Made by a program: the position numbers and the translations under genes
In this document: piece after piece, positions 45,921 to 55,067 of the stretch
How the letters are laid out: each line of letters begins with the position of its first letter
Numbering within the stretch: the first letter of the stretch is position 1
Assembly: GCA_013289685.1 (NCBI GenBank)
Contig: JABCZL010000022.1
Span: 20,174 to 84,173 of the forward strand
DNA: 64,000 nt
Direction of reading: 5' to 3'
Origin: Acidobacteriota bacterium
Lineage (GTDB): Bacteria > Acidobacteriota > Terriglobia > Terriglobales > Acidobacteriaceae
The notes under the pieces: generated by a model
Database searches by the model: none
What the model saw: only the letters and a program-made list of their open reading frames with translations
What the model was told of the DNA's origin: nothing

Positions 45921-47420
45921 TTACTGGGCCCCAGCGGCGGCTGCGTTTCCCGTAGACATCGCGGCCTTCGCTTCCTTAATGCCGGCCTGGATATGCTGAT
46001 CCCAGTCGAGATGTGGAATGGGAGACGCCGCCGCAGTCTGGTAAAGCGCCAGCGCATCCTGCGGGCGATTCAGACGCTTCAGGCAAAGTCTCGCGGCACT
46101 GAGTTGCGCGGTCAGCGCCTGGCGCTCGCCGGGATAGGCCTGGGCCAGATTCTGATACTCAGACAAAGCTCGATCAAACTCCTGCAATTCCTCCGCGCCC
46201 TTGCAGAGTTCCAGCCAGGTTGCGGCCGGCATCTTGCCACCGCCATCGACAAACTCCGCGTAGTCCTGGAAAGCCGCCTCGACCTGGTGTGCCCGCAGAT
46301 GCAATGCGCAGGTCTTGACCGTCGCGTCCAGATAATCCTTGGTGTTGTTTTGCCGGGTGTGAATCTGCTTCAGCATGTTCCAGGCGTCGAGCGAGTTCGG
46401 CTTCACCGCGACATAGTTCGTCAACAGCGGCAGCGCCTCGGCGAGTTGTCCGTGCTCCATCATGCTGCTGGCCTGTTCGAGTTCTTGATCGTTGGTCCAG
46501 CCGAGCTTTTCTTCGATCGCTTTGTTGGTTTTGTGTTCGATCCCCGAATGCTGGATCGCCACGGCGGCCACCGCGCCAAACAGGAATCCGCCAACGTGCG
46601 CCCAATGCGCTACGCCGCTCGAAGATCCGAAGAGGCTTCCGTAGAAGATTTCACCGAACAGCCACAGCGGCAGCAGCCAGTACGCGGCGGCTTTGAAACG
46701 ATACAGGCGAAACAAGAACAGCCACGCCATCTCAATCTTCATCTTGGGGAAGCGCACCAGGAACGCCCCCATCAATGCCGCCACCGCTCCAGAAGCGCCT
46801 AGCGTCGGAGTAATGCTCCCCGGATTGGACCACGCGTAAAACTGCAGCGCAGCCGCGCCCGCGATCAGATAAAACACCGAGTACAGCCAGCGGCCCCACA
46901 CGTCTTCCAGCACAAATCCTGCCAGCCACAGGAACCACATGTTGCCAATCAAGTGCAGCCAGCCGCCGTGCAGGAAATTCGCCGTCAGATAGCTGATGGC
47001 GGTGGGCTGTGCCGGCACGAAGGCGTACTGTTCTACAATCGACACCTTCTGCAGGCTCACAAATTGGGTGGTGAGCGAGTCCATCTCGCCCTGCAGCTTC
47101 GACGTATCTTCCATCAGCTTGATCTTGGCGTCGTAGGCGTTGATGATGTCGCGATACGGACTCTGCACGTGCGCCCACTGGTCGGGATGGCTCCTCTTGA
47201 ATCCGTCGACGATCTGTTGCGCCTCCGGTTGCATCTTCAGCTCGGGATGCAGGGCAGCCAGAATCAGGATGTGAGACTTGATTTCGCCCAACTGCGGCGA
47301 TTCATCGTCGATGGCCGACATGGTGAACAGAAAGACCGCTACATTGATGGCGATCAATGCGAGAGTGATCACCGGCCAGCGCCGGGCTTCCATATTCTCG
47401 TGCTTGATGGGAATCAACAT
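45921..47420 (-). CDS. Rhomboid intramembrane serine protease with C-terminal TPR-like region
   Basis: 499 residues. First membrane helix about 16-36, then a large loop (about 40-130), unusual in size and probably periplasmic. The rhomboid core has HLIGNMWFLW near 156 (oxyanion Asn), LGASGAVAALMG near 207-218 (Ser nucleophile near 210), and AHWAHVGGFLFG near 270 (His near 275). After the core comes a soluble helical part (about 305-480) with repeated Ala/Leu patterns such as LTNYVAVKPNSLDAWNMLKQ, resembling TPR repeats. It cleaves membrane proteins; the TPR part may present substrates or partners. Confidence 0.87.
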   Translation of the reverse strand: MLIPIKHENMEARRWPVITLALIAINVAVFLFTMSAIDDESPQLGEIKSHILILAALHPELKMQPEAQQIVDGFKRSHPDQWAHVQSPYRDIINAYDAKIKLMEDTSKLQGEMDSLTTQFVSLQKVSIVEQYAFVPAQPTAISYLTANFLHGGWLHLIGNMWFLWLAGFVLEDVWGRWLYSVFYLIAGAAALQFYAWSNPGSITPTLGASGAVAALMGAFLVRFPKMKIEMAWLFLFRLYRFKAAAYWLLPLWLFGEIFYGSLFGSSSGVAHWAHVGGFLFGAVAAVAIQHSGIEHKTNKAIEEKLGWTNDQELEQASSMMEHGQLAEALPLLTNYVAVKPNSLDAWNMLKQIHTRQNNTKDYLDATVKTCALHLRAHQVEAAFQDYAEFVDGGGKMPAATWLELCKGAEELQEFDRALSEYQNLAQAYPGERQALTAQLSAARLCLKRLNRPQDALALYQTAAASPIPHLDWDQHIQAGIKEAKAAMSTGNAAAAGAQ

Positions 47421-47531
47421 CGACTACGCCCCTGTGCCGGGAAATCCCGACACACACGCGACAGTGTAGTTTCGCCCGGCCTCCATTCCCAGATGACGCA
47501 AGGTCTTGGCCAATCTTTAGTAACCAGTAAC

Positions 47532-47580
47532 GGTAGCGCCGGCATCCTGCCGGCTGTCGCGAGGGCATCTTGCCCTCGCA
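47532..47580. repeat. REP-like element, single-armed GTAGCGCCGGC type
   Basis: GGTAGCGCCGGCATCCTGCC then GGCTGTCGCGAGGGCATCTT and GCCCTCGCA, i.e. two hairpins in the same order as 39943-39994. It lies upstream of the ABC-2 exporter genes. Confidence 0.85.
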
Positions 47581-47629
47581 CTGCGATATACTTCCGTAAC
47601 TTTCAGCCCGTCACCGGGGATTACTCTGT

Positions 47630-48646
47630 ATGGCCGTCGGCGTCCGCACTCAGGATCTGCGCAAGGTCTACAACTCCGCTCCACCCGCGGGGGCCGGCGG
47701 AGGTTTCATTGCGCGCGGCGATGCCAAGGGATCGAAACAGCCGAAAGCCCAGATCCCCGCCCTCGACGGACTTTCGCTCGAGATTCTTCCCGGCGAGATT
47801 TTCGGTCTTCTAGGCCCAAACGGCGCGGGCAAATCGACCACAGTCGGAGTCCTGACCACCCGGGTGCGGCCAACCTCGGGCCAGGCCTGGATCGGCGACC
47901 ACGACGTGTGGAAGCAACAGGCTGAAGTCAAACGTTTGATCGGGGTTGTGCCGCAGCGTCCTAACCTGGATTTTTCATTGACCGCCCGCGAGATTCTGGT
48001 GTTCCACGGGGCCTACTTCGGAATCAGCTCCAAGCTCAGAAACGAACGTGCCGACGCCTTGCTCGAAAAGTTCAAGCTGACCGAGCGCGGCAACCAGATG
48101 GTGCGCGGCTTTTCCGGCGGCATGATGCAACGGCTCTCCATTGCGCGCGCCATGATGCACGATCCACAGGTGCTGTTTCTTGACGAGCCCAGCGCCGGGC
48201 TCGACCCGCAAACTCGGATTCTGTTGTGGGATATTATTCGCGAATACCACCAGGCCGGAAAGACAGTCCTGCTGACTACGCACAATATGGAAGAGGCCGA
48301 CGCGCTGTGCCAGCGCCTCGCCATCATTGACCACGGCCATGCGATTGCCCTGGGCACACCGGCGGAGTTGAAGGCGTCGATTCCCGGAGGCTTCGTGCTG
48401 CGCCTGCGCTTTGGCAACCAGACGGCGGACCTGCTGCAGCGTTTGCAGTCGCTGGCGGGAGTGCGCGAAGTACGCGCCGCTGATAGCACCGGAGTCGATG
48501 TATATTCCGACCGCGGCGGCTCGCTCATTCCCGAAATCGCGACTGTGGCGGCGAGTGCGGGCGCAGAATTGTCGGACGTTCACATCTCCGAGCCCAGTCT
48601 GGAAAACCTTTTTCTGCACCACACCGGAAGGAGCCTGCGCGATTGA
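47630..48646 (+). CDS. ABC transporter ATP-binding protein (ABC-2 exporter type)
   Basis: 338 residues. Walker A LLGPNGAGKSTT near 60, Q-loop VVPQRPNLDF near 107, signature GFSGGMMQRLSIARAMMHDPQ near 163, Walker B LFLDEPSAGLDP near 184, and H-loop TTHNMEEADAL near 218 are complete. The first 45 residues hold a Gly/Ser insertion (AGAGGGFIARGDA near 20) not usual for the family. It energises export of a polymer, lipid or drug. It overlaps the permease gene by four bases (TTGA). Confidence 0.93.
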   Translation: MAVGVRTQDLRKVYNSAPPAGAGGGFIARGDAKGSKQPKAQIPALDGLSLEILPGEIFGLLGPNGAGKSTTVGVLTTRVRPTSGQAWIGDHDVWKQQAEVKRLIGVVPQRPNLDFSLTAREILVFHGAYFGISSKLRNERADALLEKFKLTERGNQMVRGFSGGMMQRLSIARAMMHDPQVLFLDEPSAGLDPQTRILLWDIIREYHQAGKTVLLTTHNMEEADALCQRLAIIDHGHAIALGTPAELKASIPGGFVLRLRFGNQTADLLQRLQSLAGVREVRAADSTGVDVYSDRGGSLIPEIATVAASAGAELSDVHISEPSLENLFLHHTGRSLRD

Positions 48647-49413
48647 ACTGGAAAACTTTCTTTGCGATGCTGGGCCGCGACGCTCACGTTGCGCGGCGTA
48701 ACGCGATGCAACTCCTTATGCAGACCTTCCTGCAGCCTTTGCTGTTTGTTTTCATTTTCGGCAAGGTGATGGTGGGCAGCGGATATATCCGTGGCGAGTA
48801 CAAAAGCATTCTGCTCCCCGGCATCATCGCGATCAGCATGACCTTCACCGGAGTCTGGGCGGTGGCCATGCCGCTCATCGCCGAGTTTCAATGGACGCGC
48901 GAAATCGAAGACCGCCTGCTCGCCCCCATCAGTGTTGGCTGGATCGCGATCGAGAAGATCATCGCCGGAATGCTGCAGGCGCTGGTGGCTGGGCTGGTGG
49001 TGATCCCGCTGGCGTGGCTCGTGCTTCGGCCCGGAGTTGAGATCAGCATTGGCACGCCGCTGACCTTCGCCGTGATCATTCTTCTGGTCGCGGGCTTTTC
49101 CGCATGCGGTGGGCTGGCGTTGGGATGCAGCATCAATCAGCAGCATATTGGGCTGATGTTCAGCATGGTCATGACCCCGATGATTTTCTTCGGCTGCACT
49201 TACTTCCCCTGGAGCGCCCTGAATAAGTTCCCCATCCTGCAAAAAGCCGTGCTCATCAACCCGCTGGTCTATGCCAGCGAAGGACTGCGCGCCTCGCTGG
49301 TCCCCCAGTTCCAGCACTTACCCATCCCAGCGGTGATCGGTGCTCTGTTTTTCTTTGACGTGCTGCTGCTTGTGGTCGGTCTGCGGCAGTTCGAGAAGAA
49401 GGCAGTGACGTAG
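48643..49413 (+). CDS. ABC-2 type transporter permease; TTG start
   Basis: 256 residues, six hydrophobic helices (about 25-45, 60-78, 107-125, 140-160, 173-192, 224-242). The ABC-2 core has the WTREIEDRLLAPI region near 85 that follows the second helix and LINPLVYASEGLRA near 205. The TTG start overlaps the ATPase stop (TTGA), so the two are translationally coupled. With one ATPase and one permease they form a homodimeric exporter of unknown cargo. Confidence 0.9.
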   Translation: MNWKTFFAMLGRDAHVARRNAMQLLMQTFLQPLLFVFIFGKVMVGSGYIRGEYKSILLPGIIAISMTFTGVWAVAMPLIAEFQWTREIEDRLLAPISVGWIAIEKIIAGMLQALVAGLVVIPLAWLVLRPGVEISIGTPLTFAVIILLVAGFSACGGLALGCSINQQHIGLMFSMVMTPMIFFGCTYFPWSALNKFPILQKAVLINPLVYASEGLRASLVPQFQHLPIPAVIGALFFFDVLLLVVGLRQFEKKAVT

Positions 49414-49480
49414 CGCAGGCGGGGACATGCCCAGCGGCGAGTCTCGCGCTTGATGTGGCTCAGGAAGTTCAACGCGCTGT

Positions 49481-51121
49481 CTAGTCCGCCGCAGCTTCCA
49501 GCGAGGCAGCTCCGCGCGACGGCCGTTTCATAAACGCGGTCCGCTCCATTTCGAACGATTCCAGATTCGATCCCAGTGCCTGGTCGTTCCAACCCATCAC
49601 TGCGCCAATGCGCAGCGCGGCCTCGCGGCTGCAGGATTCCGACCAGCACGCGCCCAGCGCCACCGGAACCCGGCGCAACAGCACGTCGCCCAGCGTGACC
49701 GCAAACTCTTTACGGTAAGCCTCCACCACTTCGGCCACAATGTGCGACGAGTGCGGGCACACCGGCGCCCGCAGTTCCGCACTCACCAGCGCCATCCGGG
49801 CGATGTCCATGGCACGATCGCCGTGCCATTCCATGATGCCGCGGGCGGTTTCTTCGCTGACTGACCCGGCCCGCGCGATCTCGATAACTTCCTGATCCAG
49901 CATGGGGTCGAGCGAACCGCCTGGCCCCATCGCGAGCAGGGTCGGTTCTTTTACGGCGATGCCAATCTTACGCGCACACTCGCGCGCCAGCGAAGCCGCC
50001 GTAGTCAACTTGCCGCCAATCACCGAGATCAGCCGCGACGCACCGTCCGCTGTGTGGTCATGCAGGAAATGACGCCGCGTCACCGCCGACGCCTTATTCC
50101 CCGGCGAGTTCGGCAGAGGACGCACTCCGGCAAACGCATATTTGATGTCGTGAGCCGAAATCTTTGCCTTGGGGAATAACTTGGCTACGGTGCGCAACAG
50201 GTAGTCGATCTCCTCGTTGGAGGGCGCAGTCTTACCCGGATCGCCCGTGTCCGCGACTTCGGTGGTGCCTACCAGTACCTGCTCGTTCCACGGCAAAATG
50301 AAAACTGGACGGCCGTCCGCGGCCTCGGTGTAGAGCGCCGCGCTCGGGGCCCCCGGGAAACTCGGCAGAACAATATGTGATCCCCGCACCCCGCCCAGCA
50401 TGGGCTTGCTGGTGCGCACTGCCGATCTTTGGCAGATGCGGTCGGCCCAGGGGCCGGTACAGTTCAGGATCCAGTTAGCATCGACGCGCTCATCTTTTCC
50501 AGAAATGCGGTCGCGCAACAGCACTCCCCGCGCCCGGCCCTGCGCCACGTCCACCGCCAGCACTTCACAATGATTGCGAACGACGGCTCCCGCCTCGGCC
50601 CCTTCCATCATCCACTCCGCCACCAAGCGTTCGGGAAACTCGCACTGCGCATCTTCATAGTTGAAGATCGACCAACGGTGGCCAGCGTCCAGCGCGCGCT
50701 CCACCCGTTTCAATTCCATCTCGGTCAGGTCGGCGGATTTTCTTCCCGCAAACCGCTGGTAGAGCCACAACCCGGCGCGAACTTTCATGGCGCTGCGTTG
50801 ACTCTGTTCGTTCAGCAGAAACAGAAAGTGCACCGGATGCACCAGATGCGATCGCTCGCGCAGCAACCGCTCGCGCTCCCGCACCGACTCGCGCACCAGG
50901 CCGAGTTCTCCATGTTCCAGGTAGCGCAGGCCGCCGTGAATGATGCGGGTCGAGCGGCTGGTCACGCCCGAGGCAAAATCGTTTTGCTCGACCAGCAGCG
51001 TCCGCTTGCCGGCGCGGGCGCACTCCCGCGCTACGGCCACGCCGTTAATGCCGCCCCCGATAATCACCACCTGGAAGTGCTGCCCTTCCAATGGCGGTCG
51101 AGGCTTGATTGCTAAACTCAT
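49481..51121 (-). CDS. glpD: Glycerol-3-phosphate dehydrogenase (FAD-dependent)
   Basis: 546 residues. The FAD-binding motif GGGINGVAVARECARAGKRTL (about 22-42) is followed by NDFASGVTSRSTRIIHGGLRYLEHGE (about 47-72), and PGNKASAVTRRHFLHDH near 331 fits the substrate domain. C-terminal DUF-like helical domain to 520. Membrane-associated enzyme that oxidises glycerol-3-phosphate to dihydroxyacetone phosphate and passes electrons to quinone. Its start lies 349 nt from mazG, which runs the other way. Confidence 0.93.
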   Translation of the reverse strand: MSLAIKPRPPLEGQHFQVVIIGGGINGVAVARECARAGKRTLLVEQNDFASGVTSRSTRIIHGGLRYLEHGELGLVRESVRERERLLRERSHLVHPVHFLFLLNEQSQRSAMKVRAGLWLYQRFAGRKSADLTEMELKRVERALDAGHRWSIFNYEDAQCEFPERLVAEWMMEGAEAGAVVRNHCEVLAVDVAQGRARGVLLRDRISGKDERVDANWILNCTGPWADRICQRSAVRTSKPMLGGVRGSHIVLPSFPGAPSAALYTEAADGRPVFILPWNEQVLVGTTEVADTGDPGKTAPSNEEIDYLLRTVAKLFPKAKISAHDIKYAFAGVRPLPNSPGNKASAVTRRHFLHDHTADGASRLISVIGGKLTTAASLARECARKIGIAVKEPTLLAMGPGGSLDPMLDQEVIEIARAGSVSEETARGIMEWHGDRAMDIARMALVSAELRAPVCPHSSHIVAEVVEAYRKEFAVTLGDVLLRRVPVALGACWSESCSREAALRIGAVMGWNDQALGSNLESFEMERTAFMKRPSRGAASLEAAAD

Positions 51122-51470
51122 GTATTTAAATCAGATGCAAGATTGTCGCATGTTGTGGGACGGTCGCGCCCGAGCAACGACACGCCCAGCTGCTTTCATT
51201 GTGCGCCAACCCTGGCAACAAGTTAAAGGTGACGATAGTCCACCGCAAACCGGTGCCGATTCCAACTCACTTCCACGAGAAGTGGTGCCGGAAGTAACCT
51301 GGCGCCGCCGTCCCGGCGGCGGTCGGGGGGCGTCCTGCCCGCGCATTTCGAGTTCGACTCGGCTCTCGCGTGCATGGGCAAGCTTCTCTCGCGAGAGCCG
51401 GCGAGACGCCGGCGCTACGCGCTCCCGCGCATTGCCTCCTGCCTCCACGGTCATTTACATTGGTTGCCGC
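51122..51470. repeat. Intergenic region with a double-armed REP-like element
   Basis: Between glpD and mazG. Region 51300-51419 holds a GCGCCGCCGTCCCGGCGGCG hairpin and, at the other end, GCCGGCGAGACGCCGGCGCTAC, i.e. two GTAGCGCCGGC-type units in opposite orientation. No gene is supported. Confidence 0.75.
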
Positions 51471-52370
51471 ATGTCCAGCACAGGAGAACGTTTCGAGCGC
51501 GCAGTCGCCATCATGGAGCGCCTCCGCGCCCCCGGCGGCTGCCCCTGGGACCGCGAACAGACGTTCGATTCCATCAAGCCCTACACGCTCGAAGAAACCT
51601 ACGAGGTCCTGGAAGCGATCGACAATCGCGACTGGCCCGAACTCGCCGGCGAACTCGGCGACCTGCTCCTGCAGGTTCTTTTCTACGCCGAAATGGCGAA
51701 GGAGCAATCTTCTTTCTCGATTGATGACGTCCTCGACCGCCTCTCCACCAAGCTCGTCCATCGCCATCCCCACGTCTTTGGCGACGTGAAAGCTGACACT
51801 TCCGCCGAGGTCAAACGCAACTGGGAGGCGCTCAAGGTGGAAGAGAGACAAAGACGGCATACCAGCGACGGAGAAGGAGATGCAGCCGCTGCAAAAAAGC
51901 ACTCCATTCTTGCCGGAGTCTCCTCCGCCATGCCGTCGCTGCTCGAGGCCTTCAAGCTCAGCTCCCGGGCCGCGCAGGCTGGGTTCGACTGGCCCAATGT
52001 CGAAGGCCTGTTCGACAAGCTGACCGAAGAGACCACCGAACTGCGCGACGAACTCAAAGAATTCCCAGCTCCGGGCCCGCGTCCCCAGGGTCGCGGCATG
52101 GCCGGGTCCGGACGAACGCCCGTTCCCGAAGACCTGCAAGCCCGCCTTGAGGACGAAGTGGGCGACCTGTTTTTCGTGCTCGTCAACATTGCGCGCTACC
52201 TCTCGCTCGATCCCGAATCCGCTCTGCGCAAGACCAACCGCAAGTTCAAGCGCCGCTTTCAGTGGATGGAGGCCCGTCTCCACGAGTCCGGCCGCTCCGC
52301 CGATCATGCCTCGATGGAAGAGCTGGAATCGCTCTGGCAGCAAGCCAAAGCCGAGGAGAAGTCGGCGTGA
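51471..52370 (+). CDS. mazG: Nucleoside triphosphate pyrophosphohydrolase
   Basis: 299 residues from ATG 51471. LRAPGGCPWDREQTFDSIKPYTLEET (about 19-44) and EIAGELGDLLLQVLFYAEMA-like block near 62 form the first MazG repeat (EExxE and ExxD metal motifs). A second repeat lies near 190-250 (FDKLTEETTELRDELKEF and LEDEVGDLFFVLVNIARYL). Housecleaning enzyme that hydrolyses NTPs. A Gly/Pro-rich insert sits between the repeats near 205. It overlaps the next gene (GTGA), suggesting co-translation. Confidence 0.93.
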   Translation: MSSTGERFERAVAIMERLRAPGGCPWDREQTFDSIKPYTLEETYEVLEAIDNRDWPELAGELGDLLLQVLFYAEMAKEQSSFSIDDVLDRLSTKLVHRHPHVFGDVKADTSAEVKRNWEALKVEERQRRHTSDGEGDAAAAKKHSILAGVSSAMPSLLEAFKLSSRAAQAGFDWPNVEGLFDKLTEETTELRDELKEFPAPGPRPQGRGMAGSGRTPVPEDLQARLEDEVGDLFFVLVNIARYLSLDPESALRKTNRKFKRRFQWMEARLHESGRSADHASMEELESLWQQAKAEEKSA

Positions 52371-53140
52371 CCACCGACTCGATCGTCCTGCGCCGCTGCC
52401 ATAGCATCGAGGAATTCCGAGCCTGTGTCGCGCTGCAGAAAGATGTCTGGAACTTCAGCGACGCCGAGCTGGTGCCGCTGCGCATGTTCGTCGTCGCCGA
52501 TAAAGTCGGCGGCCAGGTGATGGGCGCCTTCGACAAAGATGTAATGGTTGGCTTCGCGCTCTCCGTGCCGGGAACGCGCACCGGCCACGTCTACCTGCAT
52601 TCGCATATGCTCGCCGTAAGAAAAGATCATCGCAACAGCGGACTGGGCCGCCGCCTGAAGTTGCTGCAGCGCGAAGACGCGATCGCCCGCGGCATCGAAC
52701 TGATCGAGTGGACCTTCGATCCCCTCGAAATCAAGAACGCCTATCTCAATCTCGAAAAGCTCGGCGCTATCGCCCGCCGTTATAACATCAATCAATACGG
52801 CATCACGTCGTCGCCGCTGCAGGGAGGCCTGCCCAGCGACCGCCTGATCGCCGAGTGGTGGCTGAAGTCGAAGCGCGTCGAAACCCTGTTGGCCACGGGA
52901 AAAAATCCGGCCATCGTCGGCGAATCTAGCATCGAAGTTCCAGCGCAGATCTACGACTGGAAAGCGGCGCCCGAAACTCGCGGCAAAGCCCAGCATGTCC
53001 AGGAGCGCAATCGCGAACAGTTTTTGCGCGCGTTTTCCCGCGGACTGGCGGTTCTGGGTTACGAACGCGACGCCGCCAGCAATGGCAAATTCCTGCTCGG
53101 ACGTTGGGACGAAAAATGGTCGTACGCATCGGAGATTTGA
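52367..53140 (+). CDS. GNAT acyltransferase of the COG3375 type, candidate N-succinyl/acyl-transferase
   Basis: 257 residues, GTG start overlapping the mazG stop by four bases. Motif blocks: HSHMLAVRKDHRNSGLGRRLKLLQRE (about 79-104) is the acetyl-CoA binding turn; EWTFDPLEIKNAYLNLEKLGA near 112 and NQYGITSSPLQGGLPSDRLIAEWW near 140 are features I recall for the COG3375 branch. That branch is often located beside N-acylamino-acid racemase (NSAR/OSBS) genes, as in Geobacillus, where it N-succinylates D-amino acids. Here the OSBS/NSAR gene follows 143 nt downstream. Function inferred from context. Confidence 0.8.
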   Translation: MTTDSIVLRRCHSIEEFRACVALQKDVWNFSDAELVPLRMFVVADKVGGQVMGAFDKDVMVGFALSVPGTRTGHVYLHSHMLAVRKDHRNSGLGRRLKLLQREDAIARGIELIEWTFDPLEIKNAYLNLEKLGAIARRYNINQYGITSSPLQGGLPSDRLIAEWWLKSKRVETLLATGKNPAIVGESSIEVPAQIYDWKAAPETRGKAQHVQERNREQFLRAFSRGLAVLGYERDAASNGKFLLGRWDEKWSYASEI

Positions 53141-53153
53141 TTCAAGAGACTGA

Positions 53154-53264
53154 TTCACCACAGAGACACAGAGGCACCGAGAAAAGCCAAGTGGAAAGCC
53201 AAAGACAGGACTTTTTTTCTTTCAAGATCCGTTTTTCTCGGCGTCTCTGTGCCTCTGTGGTGAA
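53154..53264. repeat. Palindromic element, CACAGAGG type (copy 3)
   Basis: Outer arms TTCACCACAGAG... (from 53154) and ...CTCTGTGGTGAA (to 53264) are near-perfect inverted repeats of about 32 bp, with internal CACAGAGGCACCGAGAAAA and its complement. It separates the GNAT and enolase-superfamily genes. Confidence 0.9.
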
Positions 53265-53283
53265 ATAAGCTTGCTCCTGAAAT

Positions 53284-54393
53284 ATGAAAATTGAAGCCAT
53301 CACGCTCCGCGAAATTCACATGCCGCTCGTGCACTTTTTCGAGACGAGCTTTGGCCGCACCTACAGCCGCCGCATTCTCCTGGTCACCGTCCACAGCGAA
53401 GGTGCCGACGGATGGGGCGAAAGTGTGGTCGGCGAAGATCCCTTCTACAGCAGCGAGTGGATCGAGAGCGCCTGGCCAACTCTGACGCAGTATCTGATCC
53501 CCGCGCTGCTCGGGCAGCGCATCGACTCCGCCCGCGAATGCCCGGCGCTGTTCGCCAAGGTCCGGGCCCACCAAATGGCCAAAGCCGCACTCGAAAACGC
53601 TCTCTGGGACGCGGAAGCCACGCAGAAGCAATTGCCCCTGTGGAAGCTGCTGGGCGGCACGCGCCGCGAGATTCCCTGCGGCGTTTCGATCGGCATTCAG
53701 GATTCCATCGAGCAACTCCTGGAAAAAATCCAGATCGAACTCTCCGCCGGCTACCGCCGGATCAAAGTCAAAGTCAAGCCCGGCTGGGACATCAACGTGC
53801 TCGAACGCATCCGCTCGCGCTGGGCCGACATCACTTTGAGTTGCGACGCCAATTCCGCCTACACGCTCGATCAGGTCGAACACCTGCGCAAGTTCGACCA
53901 GTTCAACCTGCTGATGATCGAGCAGCCGCTGTGGAACGACGACATTTATTACCACTCCCGGCTACAGAAAGAACTGCGGACTTCGATTTGTCTCGACGAA
54001 TCGATTGTCAGCGTGCGCAGCGCCGCCTTCGCTGTCGAAACCAGCGCCTGCCGCATCATCAACGTCAAGGTGGGCCGCGTCGGAGGATTCTCCGAAGCCT
54101 TGAAGATCCATGACCTGTGCCACGCCCACAACATTCCCGTCTGGTGCGGCGGCATGCTCGAAACCGGCATCGGCCGCGCCCACAACATCGCCCTCTCCAC
54201 ACTGGAAAATTTCCGTCTGCCGGGCGATGTCTCCGCTTCCAAACGCTATTGGAAGGAAGACATCATCGACCCGGAAGTGGAAGTCTCCGGGCAGGGGATG
54301 ATCGCCATCAGCGACCAGCCGGGCACGGGCTACCGCGTCAAACAAGATTTAATTGATAAGCTGACGATACGAAAAGAGACGCTGCGCGCCTGA
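53284..54393 (+). CDS. menC: Enolase-superfamily o-succinylbenzoate synthase / N-acylamino-acid racemase
   Basis: 369 residues. Catalytic lysines in RIKVKVKPG near 160, metal ligands in SCDANSAY near 184, EQPLWNDD near 213 and CLDESIVS near 238, and the second lysine in INVKVGRVGG near 262. WGESV near 44 and GGMLETGIGRAHN near 290 fit the OSBS/NSAR subgroup. The family makes o-succinylbenzoate for menaquinone or racemises N-acyl amino acids. No other men genes are present, and the upstream COG3375-type GNAT argues for the racemase role. Symbol is family-based only. Confidence 0.85.
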   Translation: MKIEAITLREIHMPLVHFFETSFGRTYSRRILLVTVHSEGADGWGESVVGEDPFYSSEWIESAWPTLTQYLIPALLGQRIDSARECPALFAKVRAHQMAKAALENALWDAEATQKQLPLWKLLGGTRREIPCGVSIGIQDSIEQLLEKIQIELSAGYRRIKVKVKPGWDINVLERIRSRWADITLSCDANSAYTLDQVEHLRKFDQFNLLMIEQPLWNDDIYYHSRLQKELRTSICLDESIVSVRSAAFAVETSACRIINVKVGRVGGFSEALKIHDLCHAHNIPVWCGGMLETGIGRAHNIALSTLENFRLPGDVSASKRYWKEDIIDPEVEVSGQGMIAISDQPGTGYRVKQDLIDKLTIRKETLRA

Positions 54394-54620
54394 AGTCCGG
54401 AAACAGTAATAGAACGTCATCCTCATTGTCGTCGCCGTCGCGTGAGCAGCCTCGGGAAACCCGCCGGGAGTTTCAAAATGGAACCTTTCGCCTGCAAATA
54501 ATTGCTCGGCCTGTACAATTCTGAACAGTCTCGCCCTTCTCCACGCGTATTATTTAACCGAAAAGTGACCTTACCAGGGCGGTGGCCAACCGACGTTTGC
54601 CCGCGAAGAGGGAATCGACT
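54394..54620. other. Intergenic region, no supported gene
   Basis: About 230 bp between the racemase and the receiver-like gene. No frame, hairpin or promoter pair stands out. GAGGGAATCGACT at the end provides a ribosome-binding site. Confidence 0.5.
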
Positions 54621-55034
54621 ATGTCAAGATCCGACACATCCGAGAAAAAGCGCGGCACCATTCTTCACTTCGGTGCCGATCGCGTGGTCCTGCTTTTGCG
54701 CGCCTGGAATCTCAACCAGATGGGCTACCGCGTGCTGAACGTGAGCGACGCGGCTGAAGCCGTTAAGCTGGCTACCCGTAGGCGAGTGGACGCCGTGGTG
54801 CTGGATCTGGACCGCAATCATGCTGAAGTTGCGCTCGTCGCCACCGCGATCAAGCGTTGTCGATCGCAGGTGCCCACAATCCTGCTGGCAGAAGAAACGG
54901 CGGCGCTGCCCCGCGCCCATGAACTGGCAGACGCGCTGATACCGAAAAGAGACGACCTCGGAATGCTGATAACCGCGCTGGAAAACCTACTCGCTACCCG
55001 CACCGGACGACCGTCGAAGGGTCCTGAACAATGA
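54621..55034 (+). CDS. Single-domain receiver-like protein
   Basis: 137 residues from ATG 54621 (upstream ATG rejected: its residues do not fit). CheY-like order: GTILHFGADRVV near 11, aspartate-containing VVLDLDRNHAE near 56, TILLAEE near 84 and a lysine in IPKRDD near 104. The phosphoacceptor Asp is plausible, but the acidic pair expected at strand 1 is replaced (GAD), so phosphorylation may be weak or absent. No output domain, no kinase neighbour. Role unknown. Confidence 0.75.
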   Translation: MSRSDTSEKKRGTILHFGADRVVLLLRAWNLNQMGYRVLNVSDAAEAVKLATRRRVDAVVLDLDRNHAEVALVATAIKRCRSQVPTILLAEETAALPRAHELADALIPKRDDLGMLITALENLLATRTGRPSKGPEQ

Positions 55035-55067
55035 GGAAGCGCTTCAGCCTATGCGCATCCCATTGAA

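Noticed and set aside
51267..52343. Long minus-strand frame (358 codons) opposite mazG
   Set aside because: High GC keeps antisense frames open; the product has no recognised motif and mazG is certain.
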